Part shown: positions 54,497 through 63,623 of the stretch, in pieces
Layout of the letters: the number at the start of each line of letters is the position of its first letter
How positions within the stretch are numbered: the stretch's first letter is position 1
NCBI RefSeq assembly: GCF_022009635.1
Contig: NZ_CP091716.1
Location: 449,001-513,000 of the forward strand
From: Variovorax paradoxus
GTDB taxonomy: Bacteria > Pseudomonadota > Gammaproteobacteria > Burkholderiales > Burkholderiaceae_C
Length of the DNA: 64,000 bases
Direction: 5' to 3'
Notes under the pieces: model-generated
The model's database searches: none
Told to the model about the DNA's origin: nothing
The model's input: only the letters and a program-made list of their open reading frames with translations
Position numbers and translations under genes: made by a program

Positions 54497-54507
54497 CGGA
54501 TCGGGTC

Positions 54508-55266
54508 TCAGAGGAACACGCCGCCGCCGTCGACGGCGAGGGTCTGGCCGGTGACGAAGCTGGCGCCGTCGCTGACCAGGTAGGCCAGCGCAGCCACCAG
54601 GTCGGCCGGCACCTGGTCGCGCTGGATGCAGCGGCCGGTAGTGCGGGCGTTGTCGCCGATGCGGTTCTGCAGGTCGCTCTGCAACACGCCGTCGCTCAGG
54701 GTGAAACCGGGGGCGATGGCGTTGACGGTGATCCTGTCCTTGGCCAGCTCGCGCGCCAGCGAACGGGTGAAGGCAATCAACGCGCCCTTGCTGGCCACGT
54801 AGTGCGACATGTTGGGCGGTCCCTTGATCGGCACGGTGGATGCGATGTTGACCAGCCGGCCGCGACCGCTCTTGCGCAGCGCCGGCAGGACCGCCTTGGC
54901 GCAGTTGAACGGGCCGAGCGTGTTGACTTCCATCACCCGCATCCATTCCTGGTTGCTGATCTGCTCGAACGGCTTGAGCGCCAGGGTGGTGAACAGGCCG
55001 GCGTTGTTGACGAGGCCGTCGATGCCGCCGAATTCCTTCAGTGCGGCCGCGGCCATCGCGGCCACGTCGTCTTCGCTGACCACGTCCGCCTGCAGGCCGA
55101 TGGCCTGGTGGCCCGCGCTGCGCAGGCGCCCGGCGGCGGCGTCGGCGCCGCGGAGGTCGGCGATGACGATCCGGTGCCCGAGTTGGGCGAGGTGCTCGCA
55201 GAAGGCGTAGCCGATGCCGCTGGCGGCGCCGGTGACGATGATGGTCTTGGGCTGTTCGGGGATCAT
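54508..55266 (-). CDS. short-chain dehydrogenase/reductase (SDR 2)
   Basis: This 252-residue classical SDR has TGAASGIG at 12-19, NNAG at 87-90, Ser143, Tyr156 and Lys160. Its place between the P450 redox genes and the aldehyde dehydrogenase suggests oxidation of the benzylic alcohol made by the P450. It is a paralogue of SDR 1 at 33743. An in-frame upstream extension is inside the reductase gene and is not used. Confidence 0.88.
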   Translation of the reverse strand: MIPEQPKTIIVTGAASGIGYAFCEHLAQLGHRIVIADLRGADAAAGRLRSAGHQAIGLQADVVSEDDVAAMAAAALKEFGGIDGLVNNAGLFTTLALKPFEQISNQEWMRVMEVNTLGPFNCAKAVLPALRKSGRGRLVNIASTVPIKGPPNMSHYVASKGALIAFTRSLARELAKDRITVNAIAPGFTLSDGVLQSDLQNRIGDNARTTGRCIQRDQVPADLVAALAYLVSDGASFVTGQTLAVDGGGVFL

Positions 55267-55283
55267 GGCTGTCCTGTGTTGGT

Positions 55284-56510
55284 TCAAGGAGCGACAAGCG
55301 CCGCCAGCTTCACGCTGGGGTCGGCGGCTTGCGTGGAGGAGATGGGTGTGCCGGCGGCGAGCAGCTTGCGCGCGGCCATGTGGTCGGCGGCGCTGTTGAT
55401 CGACTCCACGGCCGACAGGCGGCCGTCGCGAAAGCGCAAGACCGAGAACTTGCCGGCGGCCGGGTCGCCGCGTAGCACGGCGCTGTCGCCAGCTTCGGCG
55501 AGACCGGCGATCTGCAGGCGGTTGTCGCCCTGGTCGCTCCAGAACCAGGGTACCTTGGCGTAAGGCTCGGCCTTGCCGACGATGCGGGCGGCGACGCAGC
55601 GGGCCTGGTCGACGGCGTTCTGCACCGACTCGATCCGCACCGGTGCGTCGCAATAGCCGGCGGGATAGCGGGCGCAGTCGCCGATGGCCGAAATGAAGGG
55701 GTCGCTGGTCGCCAGGTGCCGGTCGACGACGATGCCGGCCTGCACCTGCAGGCCGGCGCTGGTAGCCAGTTCCACGTTGGGTTCGACGCCGATGCCGACG
55801 ACCACCAGGTCGGCCGCGACGGACTCGCCGCCGGTGGTGAGGACGGCCTCGACGCGGCCACCGCCGCCGGTGAAAGCGGTGACGCCGGTTCCCATGCTGA
55901 ACTCCACGCCCCGGGCGAGCTGTGCCTGCGCCAGGTAATCGGCCGTCGTCGCGGACACGGCGCGGAGGAGGGCGCGGTCGGCGAACTCGATCACCCGCAC
56001 CTCCAGGCCCAGTTGGCGCGCCATCACGGCGACTTCGAGCCCGATGAAGCCTGCGCCGACCACCACCAGCCGGCGCGCCTCGCGCAAGCGGCCCAGGAGG
56101 GCCTGCGCATCGGCCCGCGTGCGCAGCGCCAGCACGCCCTGCAGGTTCACACCCGCAACCGCGGGCATCCGGGCGCGGGCGCCGGTGGCAAGGACAAGGT
56201 GCTCGTAAGCCAGCGACGCTCCCGAGGCGAGCGTCACCCGACGCGCGCCTCGGTCGATGTTCGTCACCCGGTCCGGCGCGATCAACGCGATGTTGCGCTC
56301 GGCATAGAAGGCGGCCGGCCGCAGCTCGATCTGGCCGGCATCCGTCTTTCCCGCGAGGAAGGACTTGGACAGCGGCGGGCGCTGGTACGGCAGGCCGGGC
56401 TCCTCGCCGACCAGCGTGACGGGGCCTTGGTAGCCCTCGTCGCGCAGCGAGGTCGCGAGCTGGAAGCCGCCCTGTCCGCTGCCGACCACGATCACGCCAG
56501 GCTGTTGCAT
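55284..56510 (-). CDS. FAD-dependent ferredoxin reductase (P450 redox partner)
   Basis: This 408-residue pyridine nucleotide-disulfide-type reductase has an FAD GSGQGG motif at 10-15, [13 protein letters not shown], an NAD motif [12 protein letters not shown], and [11 protein letters not shown]. It resembles putidaredoxin and rhodocoxin reductases. The gene starts 7 bases after the ferredoxin stop. It would reduce the [2Fe-2S] ferredoxin with NADH. Confidence 0.9.
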   Translation of the reverse strand: MQQPGVIVVGSGQGGFQLATSLRDEGYQGPVTLVGEEPGLPYQRPPLSKSFLAGKTDAGQIELRPAAFYAERNIALIAPDRVTNIDRGARRVTLASGASLAYEHLVLATGARARMPAVAGVNLQGVLALRTRADAQALLGRLREARRLVVVGAGFIGLEVAVMARQLGLEVRVIEFADRALLRAVSATTADYLAQAQLARGVEFSMGTGVTAFTGGGGRVEAVLTTGGESVAADLVVVGIGVEPNVELATSAGLQVQAGIVVDRHLATSDPFISAIGDCARYPAGYCDAPVRIESVQNAVDQARCVAARIVGKAEPYAKVPWFWSDQGDNRLQIAGLAEAGDSAVLRGDPAAGKFSVLRFRDGRLSAVESINSAADHMAARKLLAAGTPISSTQAADPSVKLAALVAP

Positions 56511-56517
56511 GCGCGCT

Positions 56518-56841
56518 TCAGACCTGGTGCGAGGGGATGTGGACGATGAGTTGCTCGACCCCGGGCTGCAGCACCAGCTGGCAGCTCAAGCGGCTGTTCT
56601 CGCGCCGGCCGCTGGCGGCGCTGTCGAGCATTTCGTTTTCGACCTCGCTGACCGGGTCCACCAGCGCCCGGCTGGCGTCGTCGATGTAGACGTGGCAGGT
56701 GGCGCACATGGCGGCGCCGCCGCACTCGGCGACGATGCCGGGGATGCTGTTGGCAACGGCCGTGAGCATGACGGTGGCGCCGGTGTTGGCGGCAACGGAG
56801 CGGCGTGCGCCGTCCGGCTGGACGTACGTGATCTGGGGCAT
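56518..56841 (-). CDS. [2Fe-2S] ferredoxin (putidaredoxin type)
   Basis: This 107-residue adrenodoxin/putidaredoxin-type ferredoxin has cluster ligands Cys40, Cys46 and Cys49 (ECGGAAMCATCHVY) and Cys87 (RLSCQL). It lies 40 bases downstream of the P450 gene and is its likely electron donor. Confidence 0.92.
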   Translation of the reverse strand: MPQITYVQPDGARRSVAANTGATVMLTAVANSIPGIVAECGGAAMCATCHVYIDDASRALVDPVSEVENEMLDSAASGRRENSRLSCQLVLQPGVEQLIVHIPSHQV

Positions 56842-56881
56842 GGGCGCCTCTGGAGCGGAAGGGGTGGGAAGAAGGAGAAGC

Positions 56882-58108
56882 TCAGCCCGCGCTGATGCTC
56901 ACGGGCATGCTGGTGTAGCCGCGCACGGAGTTGTTGTAGTGGATGACGGGCTTGCCTTCGAGCCGGATGTGCTTGACCCGCCTGGCCAGCGCCGTCAGCA
57001 CGATCTCGCCTTCGAGGCGGGCGATCATCTGGCCGGCGCAGCCATGGATGCCGGTGCCGAAGGCCATGTTGCCGGCGGCGCGGCGGCTGACGTCGAACTT
57101 GTCGGCGCTGTCGCCCCAGCGGCGCGGGTCGCGGTTGGCCGAGCCGATGAAGACGCAGACCTTCTGCTCGTTGGCCATCGTTGCGCCGGCCACTTCCACT
57201 TCGCGGGTGGTGGTGCGGTAGAACGAGTGGAAGGTGCTTTCGAAGCGCAGCACCTCCTCCAGCGCCTGCCGGGCCATCGACGGATTGGCATGCACCAGCG
57301 CCCACTGGTCCGGATAGCGGGCGAACGACAGGATCGCGTTGCACAGCGTAAAGACGGTGGTGTCGAGGCCGGCGGAGAGCAGGGTGCGCACCAGCATCGG
57401 CGCTTCTTCCGGCGCCAGCAGGCCGTCGTCGGCCGCCTTGTACAACTGTGCGCCGAAGCCGTCCGGCGTCAGGTTCTCGCGCTTGCAGACTTCCGTGACC
57501 CACGCGATGGCGCCGGCCTGCGCCTTGTCCAGGCAGGCCTTGAAACGGTCGTTGACCGGGCCGAAGGCGTTGAACACCATGTCGCCATAGGCAAGCAGGT
57601 ACTTCTCGCGACCTTCCGCCGGGATGCCGACGGCGTCGGCGAACACCTTGAGCGGATAGGCCTCGCACAGGTCGGTGACGGCGTCGAAGCTGCCCTGTTC
57701 GAGCACGCGATCGACCAGCAGTTCGGCCTGGTGTTCGAAGGTCGCACGCAGCTTGTTGATCGCGGCAGGGGCCAGCAGGCCGGCCACCACCTTGCGGGTG
57801 CGGCCGTGCATCGGCGGGTCGACCTCCAGGATGATGCTGGGCTTGCGCCACGCCTCCTGCACGTGGAAATTGGCCAGGCCGACACCGCCGCTCGAGCAGA
57901 AGGTGGCCGCGTCGCGCAGCACCATGTCGATCTCGGCGTGGCGTGCGATGCCGAAGGCGTCGTAGCGGCTCAGATAGAACACCGGGCCCAGCTCCCGCAG
58001 CATCTCGTAGTGCGGATAGGGGTCGTCGAGCACAGCGTCCGCATAGGGATCGAAGTCCGTGACGGGGACGGTGACCTCGGTCGGCCGGAGCGTATGAGCG
58101 CTGGTCAT
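56882..58108 (-). CDS. cytochrome P450, CYP199A-like
   Basis: This 408-residue class-I P450 has I-helix AGLDTT at 246-251, ExxR at 285-288 and heme Cys357 in FGTGIHGCAGQ. R88/S91 in RKPS and R241/S245 in RTLLS fall where CYP199A4, as I recall, binds the carboxylate of para-substituted benzoates. That enzyme oxidises 4-methyl- and 4-methoxybenzoate at the para group. The start at 58108 has AAGGA upstream and begins the 15-gene run; the longer frame crosses the promoter. Substrate here is inferred: p-toluate fits the downstream SDR, ALDH and tph genes best. Confidence 0.88.
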   Translation of the reverse strand: MTSAHTLRPTEVTVPVTDFDPYADAVLDDPYPHYEMLRELGPVFYLSRYDAFGIARHAEIDMVLRDAATFCSSGGVGLANFHVQEAWRKPSIILEVDPPMHGRTRKVVAGLLAPAAINKLRATFEHQAELLVDRVLEQGSFDAVTDLCEAYPLKVFADAVGIPAEGREKYLLAYGDMVFNAFGPVNDRFKACLDKAQAGAIAWVTEVCKRENLTPDGFGAQLYKAADDGLLAPEEAPMLVRTLLSAGLDTTVFTLCNAILSFARYPDQWALVHANPSMARQALEEVLRFESTFHSFYRTTTREVEVAGATMANEQKVCVFIGSANRDPRRWGDSADKFDVSRRAAGNMAFGTGIHGCAGQMIARLEGEIVLTALARRVKHIRLEGKPVIHYNNSVRGYTSMPVSISAG

Positions 58109-58229
58109 TGCTGCTGTTCCTTGTCTTGTGCGGTGCCTGTTCGAGCAGCCCGAAGTTTCGTCCCGAGTTTGACCTGGGTCAACGAATTTGCACTTATAGT
58201 TCGCATATCGAACTTTGGAGGCGAAAAAG
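58109..58229. promoter_or_regulatory. divergent promoter region with IclR-type operator
   Basis: These 121 bases separate the P450 and IclR genes and should hold the promoter of the whole minus-strand run. At 58199-58213 is the perfect inverted repeat GTTCGCATATCGAAC, very like the GTTCGATAATCGCAC box bound by PcaR-type IclR regulators. It ends 16 bases before the iclR ATG, so autoregulation is likely. No other copy was noticed in the cargo. Confidence 0.75.
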
Positions 58230-59015
58230 ATGGTGGCCCAGCGCGAGCAGAAGGACCCGGTCAAGGAGGAGAAGGAGTACGTGATGGGGCTGGAGAAGGG
58301 CCTCGCGATCGTCGAAGCCTTCGGCATCGCCAAGGGGCCGCTGACGCTGACCCAGGCGGCGGAGATCACCGGCCATACCAAGGCCGCCGTGCGCCGCAGC
58401 CTGCTGACCCTGTGCAGGCTGGGTTACGCCGCGCAGGACGGCCGGCAGTTCCGGCTGGCGCCGCGCTCGCTGCGGCTGGGCCATGCCTACGTCGCCTCGG
58501 ACCCGCTGACCAAGGTGGCGCAGCCGATCCTGGAGATGACCAGCGAACGCACGAAGGAGTCGGCATCGATCGCAGTGCTGGACGCACAGGACGCGGTGTT
58601 CGTCGCCCGTTCCACGCACCGCCGCAGCCTGTCCAGCGGACTGGGCGTGGGCGTGCGCCTGCCGGCCTATGCCAGCGCGACGGGGCGCGTGCTGCTGTCC
58701 GAGAAACCGCCGGCGGAGGTCGAGTTCATGCTGAACCGGATGTCGCGTCCGGCGCTGACGCCCCATACGCGCACTGCCATGACGGGGATCATGAAAGAGA
58801 TTGCCCGCGTCCGCACGCACGGCTACGCCATCAGCGACGAGGAGCTGGAGATCGGCCTGCGCTCGATCGCCGTCCCGATCCGCACCGGCCGCGGGGAACT
58901 CATCGCTGCGATGAGCCTGTCGGTTGCCACCAGCCGCATGACGCGCGAGCAGGTGATCGAGAAACTGGTGCCGGAGCTGGAGACGGCGCGGCGCACCTTC
59001 GCGGCGCTGCTCTGA
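58230..59015 (+). CDS. IclR-family transcriptional regulator
   Basis: This 261-residue regulator has a winged helix (LEKGLAIVEAFGIAKGPLTL, GHTKAAVRRSLLTLCRLGY) and an IclR effector domain (RRSLSSGLGVGVRLPAYASA, ARVRTHGYAISDEELEIGLRSIAVPI). The closest described group is PcaR/PobR/TphR, which respond to aromatic acids. GGAG lies 8-11 bases before ATG 58230. It probably controls the divergent P450-to-tphA1 run. Confidence 0.9.
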   Translation: MVAQREQKDPVKEEKEYVMGLEKGLAIVEAFGIAKGPLTLTQAAEITGHTKAAVRRSLLTLCRLGYAAQDGRQFRLAPRSLRLGHAYVASDPLTKVAQPILEMTSERTKESASIAVLDAQDAVFVARSTHRRSLSSGLGVGVRLPAYASATGRVLLSEKPPAEVEFMLNRMSRPALTPHTRTAMTGIMKEIARVRTHGYAISDEELEIGLRSIAVPIRTGRGELIAAMSLSVATSRMTREQVIEKLVPELETARRTFAALL

Positions 59016-59024
59016 AGGCGAGGG

Positions 59025-59193
59025 CTATGGCAGCGCCGGCAGTCCGAAGTCCGGCACCTCGCCGCGGCGCAGCAGGTGTTGCGGCCCGAGATCGTCGACG
59101 CGGTTGACCCCGAGCAGACCGAGGTCGCAGTCGATCTCACGCAGCAGGATGTTCACCGCATGGGCGACCCCCTCGGCGCCGGCGATGCTTGCG
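59025..59193 (-). pseudogene. C-terminal remnant of an FMN-dependent 2-hydroxy-acid oxidase
   Basis: Fifty-five codons read EGVAHAVNILLREIDCDLGL, then RVDDLGPQHLL, and end in TAG at 59025-59027. This is the typical tail of L-lactate/(S)-mandelate dehydrogenase-type flavoproteins. It is cut at 59194 by the IS1071-like terminal repeats. The catalytic part is missing. Confidence 0.75.
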
Positions 59194-59466
59194 GGGGTCT
59201 CCTTGATTTCAGTGCAAAAAGTGACGGTTCGACCGACGAGCGTTGGCGCGGGTTCTGGCGGTTCGTCACGCGCAAGTGCTTGTCGGGGTCTCCTTGATTT
59301 CAGTGCAAAAAGTGACGGTTCGACCGACGAGCGTTGGCGCGGGTTCTGGCGGTTCGTCACGCGCAAGTGCTTGTCGGGGTCTCCTTGATTTCAGTGCAAA
59401 AAGTGACGGTTCGACCGACGAGCGTTGGCGCGGGTTCTGGCGGTTCGTCACGCGCAAGTGCTTGTC
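59194..59466 (-). repeat. triplicated 91-bp IS1071 terminus
   Basis: The outer 91 bases of the IS1071-like end, from GGGGTCTCCTTGATTTCAG to CGCAAGTGCTTGTC, occur three times head to tail at 59194, 59285 and 59376. The units look identical by eye. The third unit runs on into the element. Copy A has the unit only once. This is a duplication at the cargo-facing end and not a CRISPR array, since there are no spacers. Confidence 0.92.
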
Positions 59467-59528
59467 AGACAATGGGTTTCTGTTGGTCCTCCAATCAGGC
59501 TGCAGCCCGCACCAATGTTGGGTTGATT

Positions 59529-62440
59529 TCAGCCGCTGGTGCTTGTTTTCGCCGCAGTTTGCGACGGCAGGATCTGCCCCGCGTAGCGCTCCAGTGGGAA
59601 GCGGAAGACGCCGCGCAGGTTGATGCCCTCAAGGCGGGTCGGCGCGATGCGCCCAGTCAGCTCCGGCGGCACGATCTGGCGCCTGTTGGCCCAACGATCC
59701 AGCACCGACTGCATCTGCGCCGTGTTCCACGCCATCACGATGTTGGCCAGCAGGCTCAAGGCGTCGGCCACCGCCTGCATCTCGTCGGATCGGCGGGCCT
59801 GGGCCGGCCCAACACGGCCGGTGTAGATGGCGCGCTTGAGCGCGTTCACCGCCTCGCCCCGGTTGAGAACCCGGCGCAGTTCCCTGCGGAAGCCGGCGTT
59901 GACGAAGTAGTCCGCCAGGAAGGCCGTCCTGAGCAGCTTGCCCAGCTGCACACCGGCGTCGTAGATCGGGTCTCCCCTGGCCGCCGACCCGAACCTGGCC
60001 AGCGCCGCCACCGCGCTGGCATGGCCCGACATCACCGACGCAGCCAGATGCACCAGGTTGTCCCAATGGGTTTCGATCAGTGCCGTGTCAACGCTAGCCT
60101 CGCACACGGCGGCAATCTCTTCGGGGATCTTCATTCCTCGAGGCACGAACAGGTGGCGTTGCCGCAGTTCGCGCAGCCGCGGGCACAGATCGAAGCCCAG
60201 CAGACGCGACAGCGCCATCGCGAAGTCGGTGTAGCCGTGCGTGTCGACGGCGAGCTGGGACGTCTCGATGCGTTCCTGCCGCACGACCCCTTCGATCGCC
60301 GCACCGGCCTGCCGCTCGTTGAGCACGATCGGCTGGGCGTGGAAGATTCCCCAGCGATCGCGCACGTGGCTGTACACGCCGATGGAAGCTGTCTGACGCC
60401 GTGGATCCTGGCGTGCCTGCCATACGCGGCGGCTGGTCTCCAGGCTCATCATGTCCGACGAGGCCAGATCTGCGCGGCCCCAGGTCGTCGCGATGGCATG
60501 GCGCTGCATGAACTCCAGCACCGCCTGGCAGGCCAGCGCCAGGCGTCGCTCATCGCCCGCCCAGCGCATGGCTTGGCGGATGCTGGTGGCCGACAGTTGC
60601 GGGATCATGCGCGCGCATTCTGCAGCCGTCAGGCTCGTGCCGTGCGCCAGGATGCGGCGTAGACCATCAGCAGTTCCTGGCCTGATCTTGGCTCGCGCCC
60701 GAGCATGATCCAGCTGAAGCGCACCTGCGCATCCACGGCCAGGATGACCTCGGGCAACTGCACCTCGCCGATGCGCTGGTCGAGTCGCGTGCGCAACTTG
60801 GTGACTTGCGGATCTTCTTCGTCGGCGGCCAGCGGCGCCAGGTGCAGTTCATCATCCACGCGCAGCAATCCTGCGCGCGTGGCGGCAGCCACCGCGTCGA
60901 CGCCGGCGCGAACGCGTGCAAGCAGCGGCGCGAGGAAGTCGCTCGCCTTGGCCGGCAGTTGCAGCCGGGCGTAGTGCCGCCGGGCCTCAGCTTTCCAGCG
61001 CTCGTCGGGCAGGAACAGCCGCTCGCGGCCGCGGAAGCTCAGGGAATGCTCAATCCAGACCGAGCCGTTGCGCAGCGCTCGGCGCAGGGCGAACAAGGTG
61101 GCGACTTCCAGCGCCCGCAAGGCACGGTCGCGGTCAAGGTCGGCAATGGCTTCTCGCCATGCCGGGCCCAGGCGCGGCGCCGTGACCTCGGCCGGCAGGC
61201 TCTTGGTGCCGGCCGCGTACTGGGCGCGCAGCTTGTCCAGCGCGTCCAGGACCGGATGCTCGCCTGTGGCCTGCCAGGACAGCCCGCTCACGGCCACCAG
61301 CAGCGAGCGCACCGGTGCATTGGCGTCGATCAGGTGCTGGCGGATGACCGACGCCCGACTGGGTGCGCGCCTGGCACGCTTGGCCGCGACCAGATCTCTC
61401 AGGCGCGCGCGCAGTTCGACATCCGGTACGGTCTCCTGCGCCACAAGATCGGCCAGCTCCCGAAGCAACTGCTGGTACTGCTGGGCCCAGTCGACAGTGG
61501 CGCTCACGCCGTCGGCGCAGTGCCGCCACAAGTCGGCAACGCGGCGCTGGAACATGAGGATGAGCTGGTCGGTGGCTGTCAGCAGGCAGTAACGCAGGAA
61601 GCAGGCCATCTCGAGCGTGCGCGCCGGCTCCTTGATCCGGGCGCTGACCGAGGGCGGCCTGCTGGCCATGCGCCGCGCATAGCGGCGCACCAACACGTCG
61701 TTGAGATCACCCAAGTGTTGATCGATGCCCAACTCCGTCAGGAACGCGATGCGCTCGAGCACCTCGGCGATCTGGCGTGTGGAGTGCTTGGCCGGTGCGC
61801 TCCACAGCCAGCTCTGGCAGTGCTGACCGTCCGCTCGGGTGCAGTCCAATGCCAACGACCAACGCTTCAAGGTGACGGCCAATGCCGCGGCTCGGATGGA
61901 CTGGGCCGTGACGGCCTCGAGCTCGGTCAGTGCCGCCGCCACCAGGCCGCGGATGACGCGGTCGTGCACGATGAGCAGCCGGTGTTCGTAGAGCCAATGC
62001 CGGGCATGCAGGAGCAGCCGTTCGCGGTCGGCGCTGTGCGCCACCTCATCGCGCAGGATCCGTACCAACGCGCGGCGCTGGTGCTCAGTCATCCAGGCGA
62101 AGCCCAGTACCTCGCAGGCCTGCTGCTGGTGATCGAACAGGGTGCGGCCGCGGGCGTACAGTGCACGCAGCGACGCAAGGTCTGGCGCCTCGAGGTCCAA
62201 CATCTGGCCCAGGTGACGCAGCAACAACGCTGGCACCGCGCGCACGCTGTTCAGTGGCCGGCCGCTCATGCGCACAAAGCCGATGTGCAGCGCCAGCCCC
62301 AACTTGTGGTTGTCGCCCCGCCGCCGTGCGATCAGCTCAAGCTCGCCGCGACTGAAGCTGAAGAAGGCCTGGAGCTCGAACTCGGTAAGTTCACGCGGGA
62401 GGTCGCGCAGGCCCAAGTACGATGTCTGCCAGCCTTGCAT
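59529..62440 (-). pseudogene. tnpA: IS1071-type transposase with one-base deletion
   Basis: The protein is the same as copy A except that GATGCGGCGT near 60655 replaces GATGCCGGCGT, shifting the frame after LLMVYA. The first part stops 7 codons later (after residue 603), and the remaining 360 residues continue in another frame to the usual end. The catalytic region is thus disconnected. A homopolymer-type sequencing error is possible. Confidence 0.85.
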
Positions 62441-62692
62441 CGCCGCTGCTCCTCTTGGATCGGAAAGCAGCCAAAGATACGCCCCGCCGCAGTGAACAGC
62501 AATCCTTTTGAAATCAACAACTTATAAAACCAGAGCCGCGCCGCTACTGGCGATCGGAACCGTCACTTTTTGCACTGAAATCAAGGGGACACCTTCTTGG
62601 TCTGGTGCATGTTCGGGTCGTGTATTGCGGAAACTTCGTAGGTCACTTCGTATTGCAATGCCTGGAAGTTTCTGCATGCGCGTGACAGTCCG

Positions 62693-63254
62693 GTGATGCG
62701 GGGCTTTCTTGCGCGCAATCCGTCGCTGGACGTCAGCGTGCTGATGCGGTCAGTGGCAAGACACCATCAAGGATGGAGTGGTCGCACTCCGCCTGGGCGA
62801 GTTCGCGGACCCAGCGGCCACCACGCGCCTGATCGGCCAGACGAACCCAGTGGTCGTGGCCTTGCCGACTTATCGAAGTCGAATGGACTGCCTCGAATGC
62901 CTGACGACTTGGCTGCCCGCGCGGCCATTGTCGAGGATGCCGCCACGAGAGCGGGAACATGGTCATTTCGGAGGGATGGCCACAACGTGTCGGCCCGCAT
63001 CAATAACCGGCAACCTTCACGGTAACTATGCGGCCGCAGCCGCTGCCGTGGCGGAAATGGCTGATGCGACCACAGCGCTGGGCTTGCCCTTACTCACCCG
63101 CGGCTTATTGATCCAACTGGGTTCCAATTGGATGATGGGTGAGGTTGAGGCCCGCAGCATAATTACGCCGGGCCGACGACCGATGTCCTCGGCTCGCGCG
63201 CAGGTCAAGTATCTGATTGCGGACTGCGTCGCGAGCGCGTTGTCAGCCAGGTAA
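62693..63254 (+). pseudogene. decayed LysR-family regulator
   Basis: Effector-domain sequence is spread over frames: FLARNPSLDVSVLM, then LRLGEFADPAATTRLIGQTN, then MPDDLAARAAIVEDAATRAGTW, then NYAAAAAAVAEMADATTALGL. The ending RPMSSARAQVKYLI stops at 63252-63254. At least three frameshifts are required and the DNA-binding half is missing. In 62594-62692, between the IS end and this remnant, I see nothing that I can name. Confidence 0.7.
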
Positions 63255-63545
63255 CTTCGCCGCGAGCAGATCGATCTTCTCGATGTTCGGCGGGGTGCTA
63301 AGCAACGCGGCTGCATTGGCCATCAGCGCCGCGGCGATCTGGCCATGCAGATGGGCTTCCCGGCCTTCCTCGTCAGCGAAGGTATCGAACACACCAAACG
63401 TCGACGGGCCGAATTGCAGGGCGAACCAGGTGGTGGTGCCCGACTCGGCGTTGGCGAGCGGCAACGCGCCAGCCAGGAACGTGGCAACAGCGGCCTCCTG
63501 GCCGGGCTTGGCTTCGAGACGGACGAACAGGGCAAATTTGGACAT
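63243..63545 (-). CDS. putative quinol monooxygenase (ABM-domain protein)
   Basis: This 100-residue protein of the antibiotic-biosynthesis-monooxygenase fold contains MSKFALFVRLEAKPGQEAAV, TTTWFALQFGPSTFGVFDTF and EEGREAHLHGQIAAAL. The conserved His sits in the last of these. Relatives include YgiN-type quinol monooxygenases. The start at 63545 gives the standard N-terminus; a longer upstream frame is not family-like. It overlaps the LysR remnant tail by 12 bases. Confidence 0.8.
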   Translation of the reverse strand: MSKFALFVRLEAKPGQEAAVATFLAGALPLANAESGTTTWFALQFGPSTFGVFDTFADEEGREAHLHGQIAAALMANAAALLSTPPNIEKIDLLAAKLPG

Positions 63546-63623
63546 TGAGGGCGTTGGTGCATGGATACTGCGCAGGCGTTCTGTTAGGCTCGCGGCCCTG
63601 ATAAAAAGACCGCCTCCCGCCAC

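Larger units (their letters stand above)
24562..62593. mobile_element. composite catabolic transposon bounded by inverted IS1071-like copies
   Basis: Two nearly identical 3.2-kb elements in opposite orientation (24562-27780 and 59376-62593, the latter with extra terminal repeats from 59194) flank about 31.4 kb of aromatic-catabolic genes. Host-type genes are truncated at the cargo-side ends of both copies and at the outer left end. The outer flanks (TGATT and TTCTT) do not match, so no target duplication marks the whole unit. It has probably been rearranged since insertion. This architecture is the classic one for IS1071-carried catabolic genes. Confidence 0.85.
59194..62593 (-). mobile_element. 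IS1071-like element, copy B
   Basis: The core is 59376-62593 (3218 bp), one base shorter than copy A, in the opposite orientation and with the same ends. Two additional 91-bp terminus units extend it to 59194. Its outer right end reads GGGGACACC at 62585-62593. A missing base in tnpA near 60655 probably makes it dependent on copy A for transposase. Confidence 0.88.

Noticed and set aside
59194..59466. CRISPR-like direct repeats
   Set aside because: The 91-bp units are head to tail without spacers and equal the terminus of the adjacent IS1071-like element.
24562..62593. 5-bp target duplication around the whole composite transposon
   Set aside because: The bases outside the two outer ends (TGATT and TTCTT) do not match.
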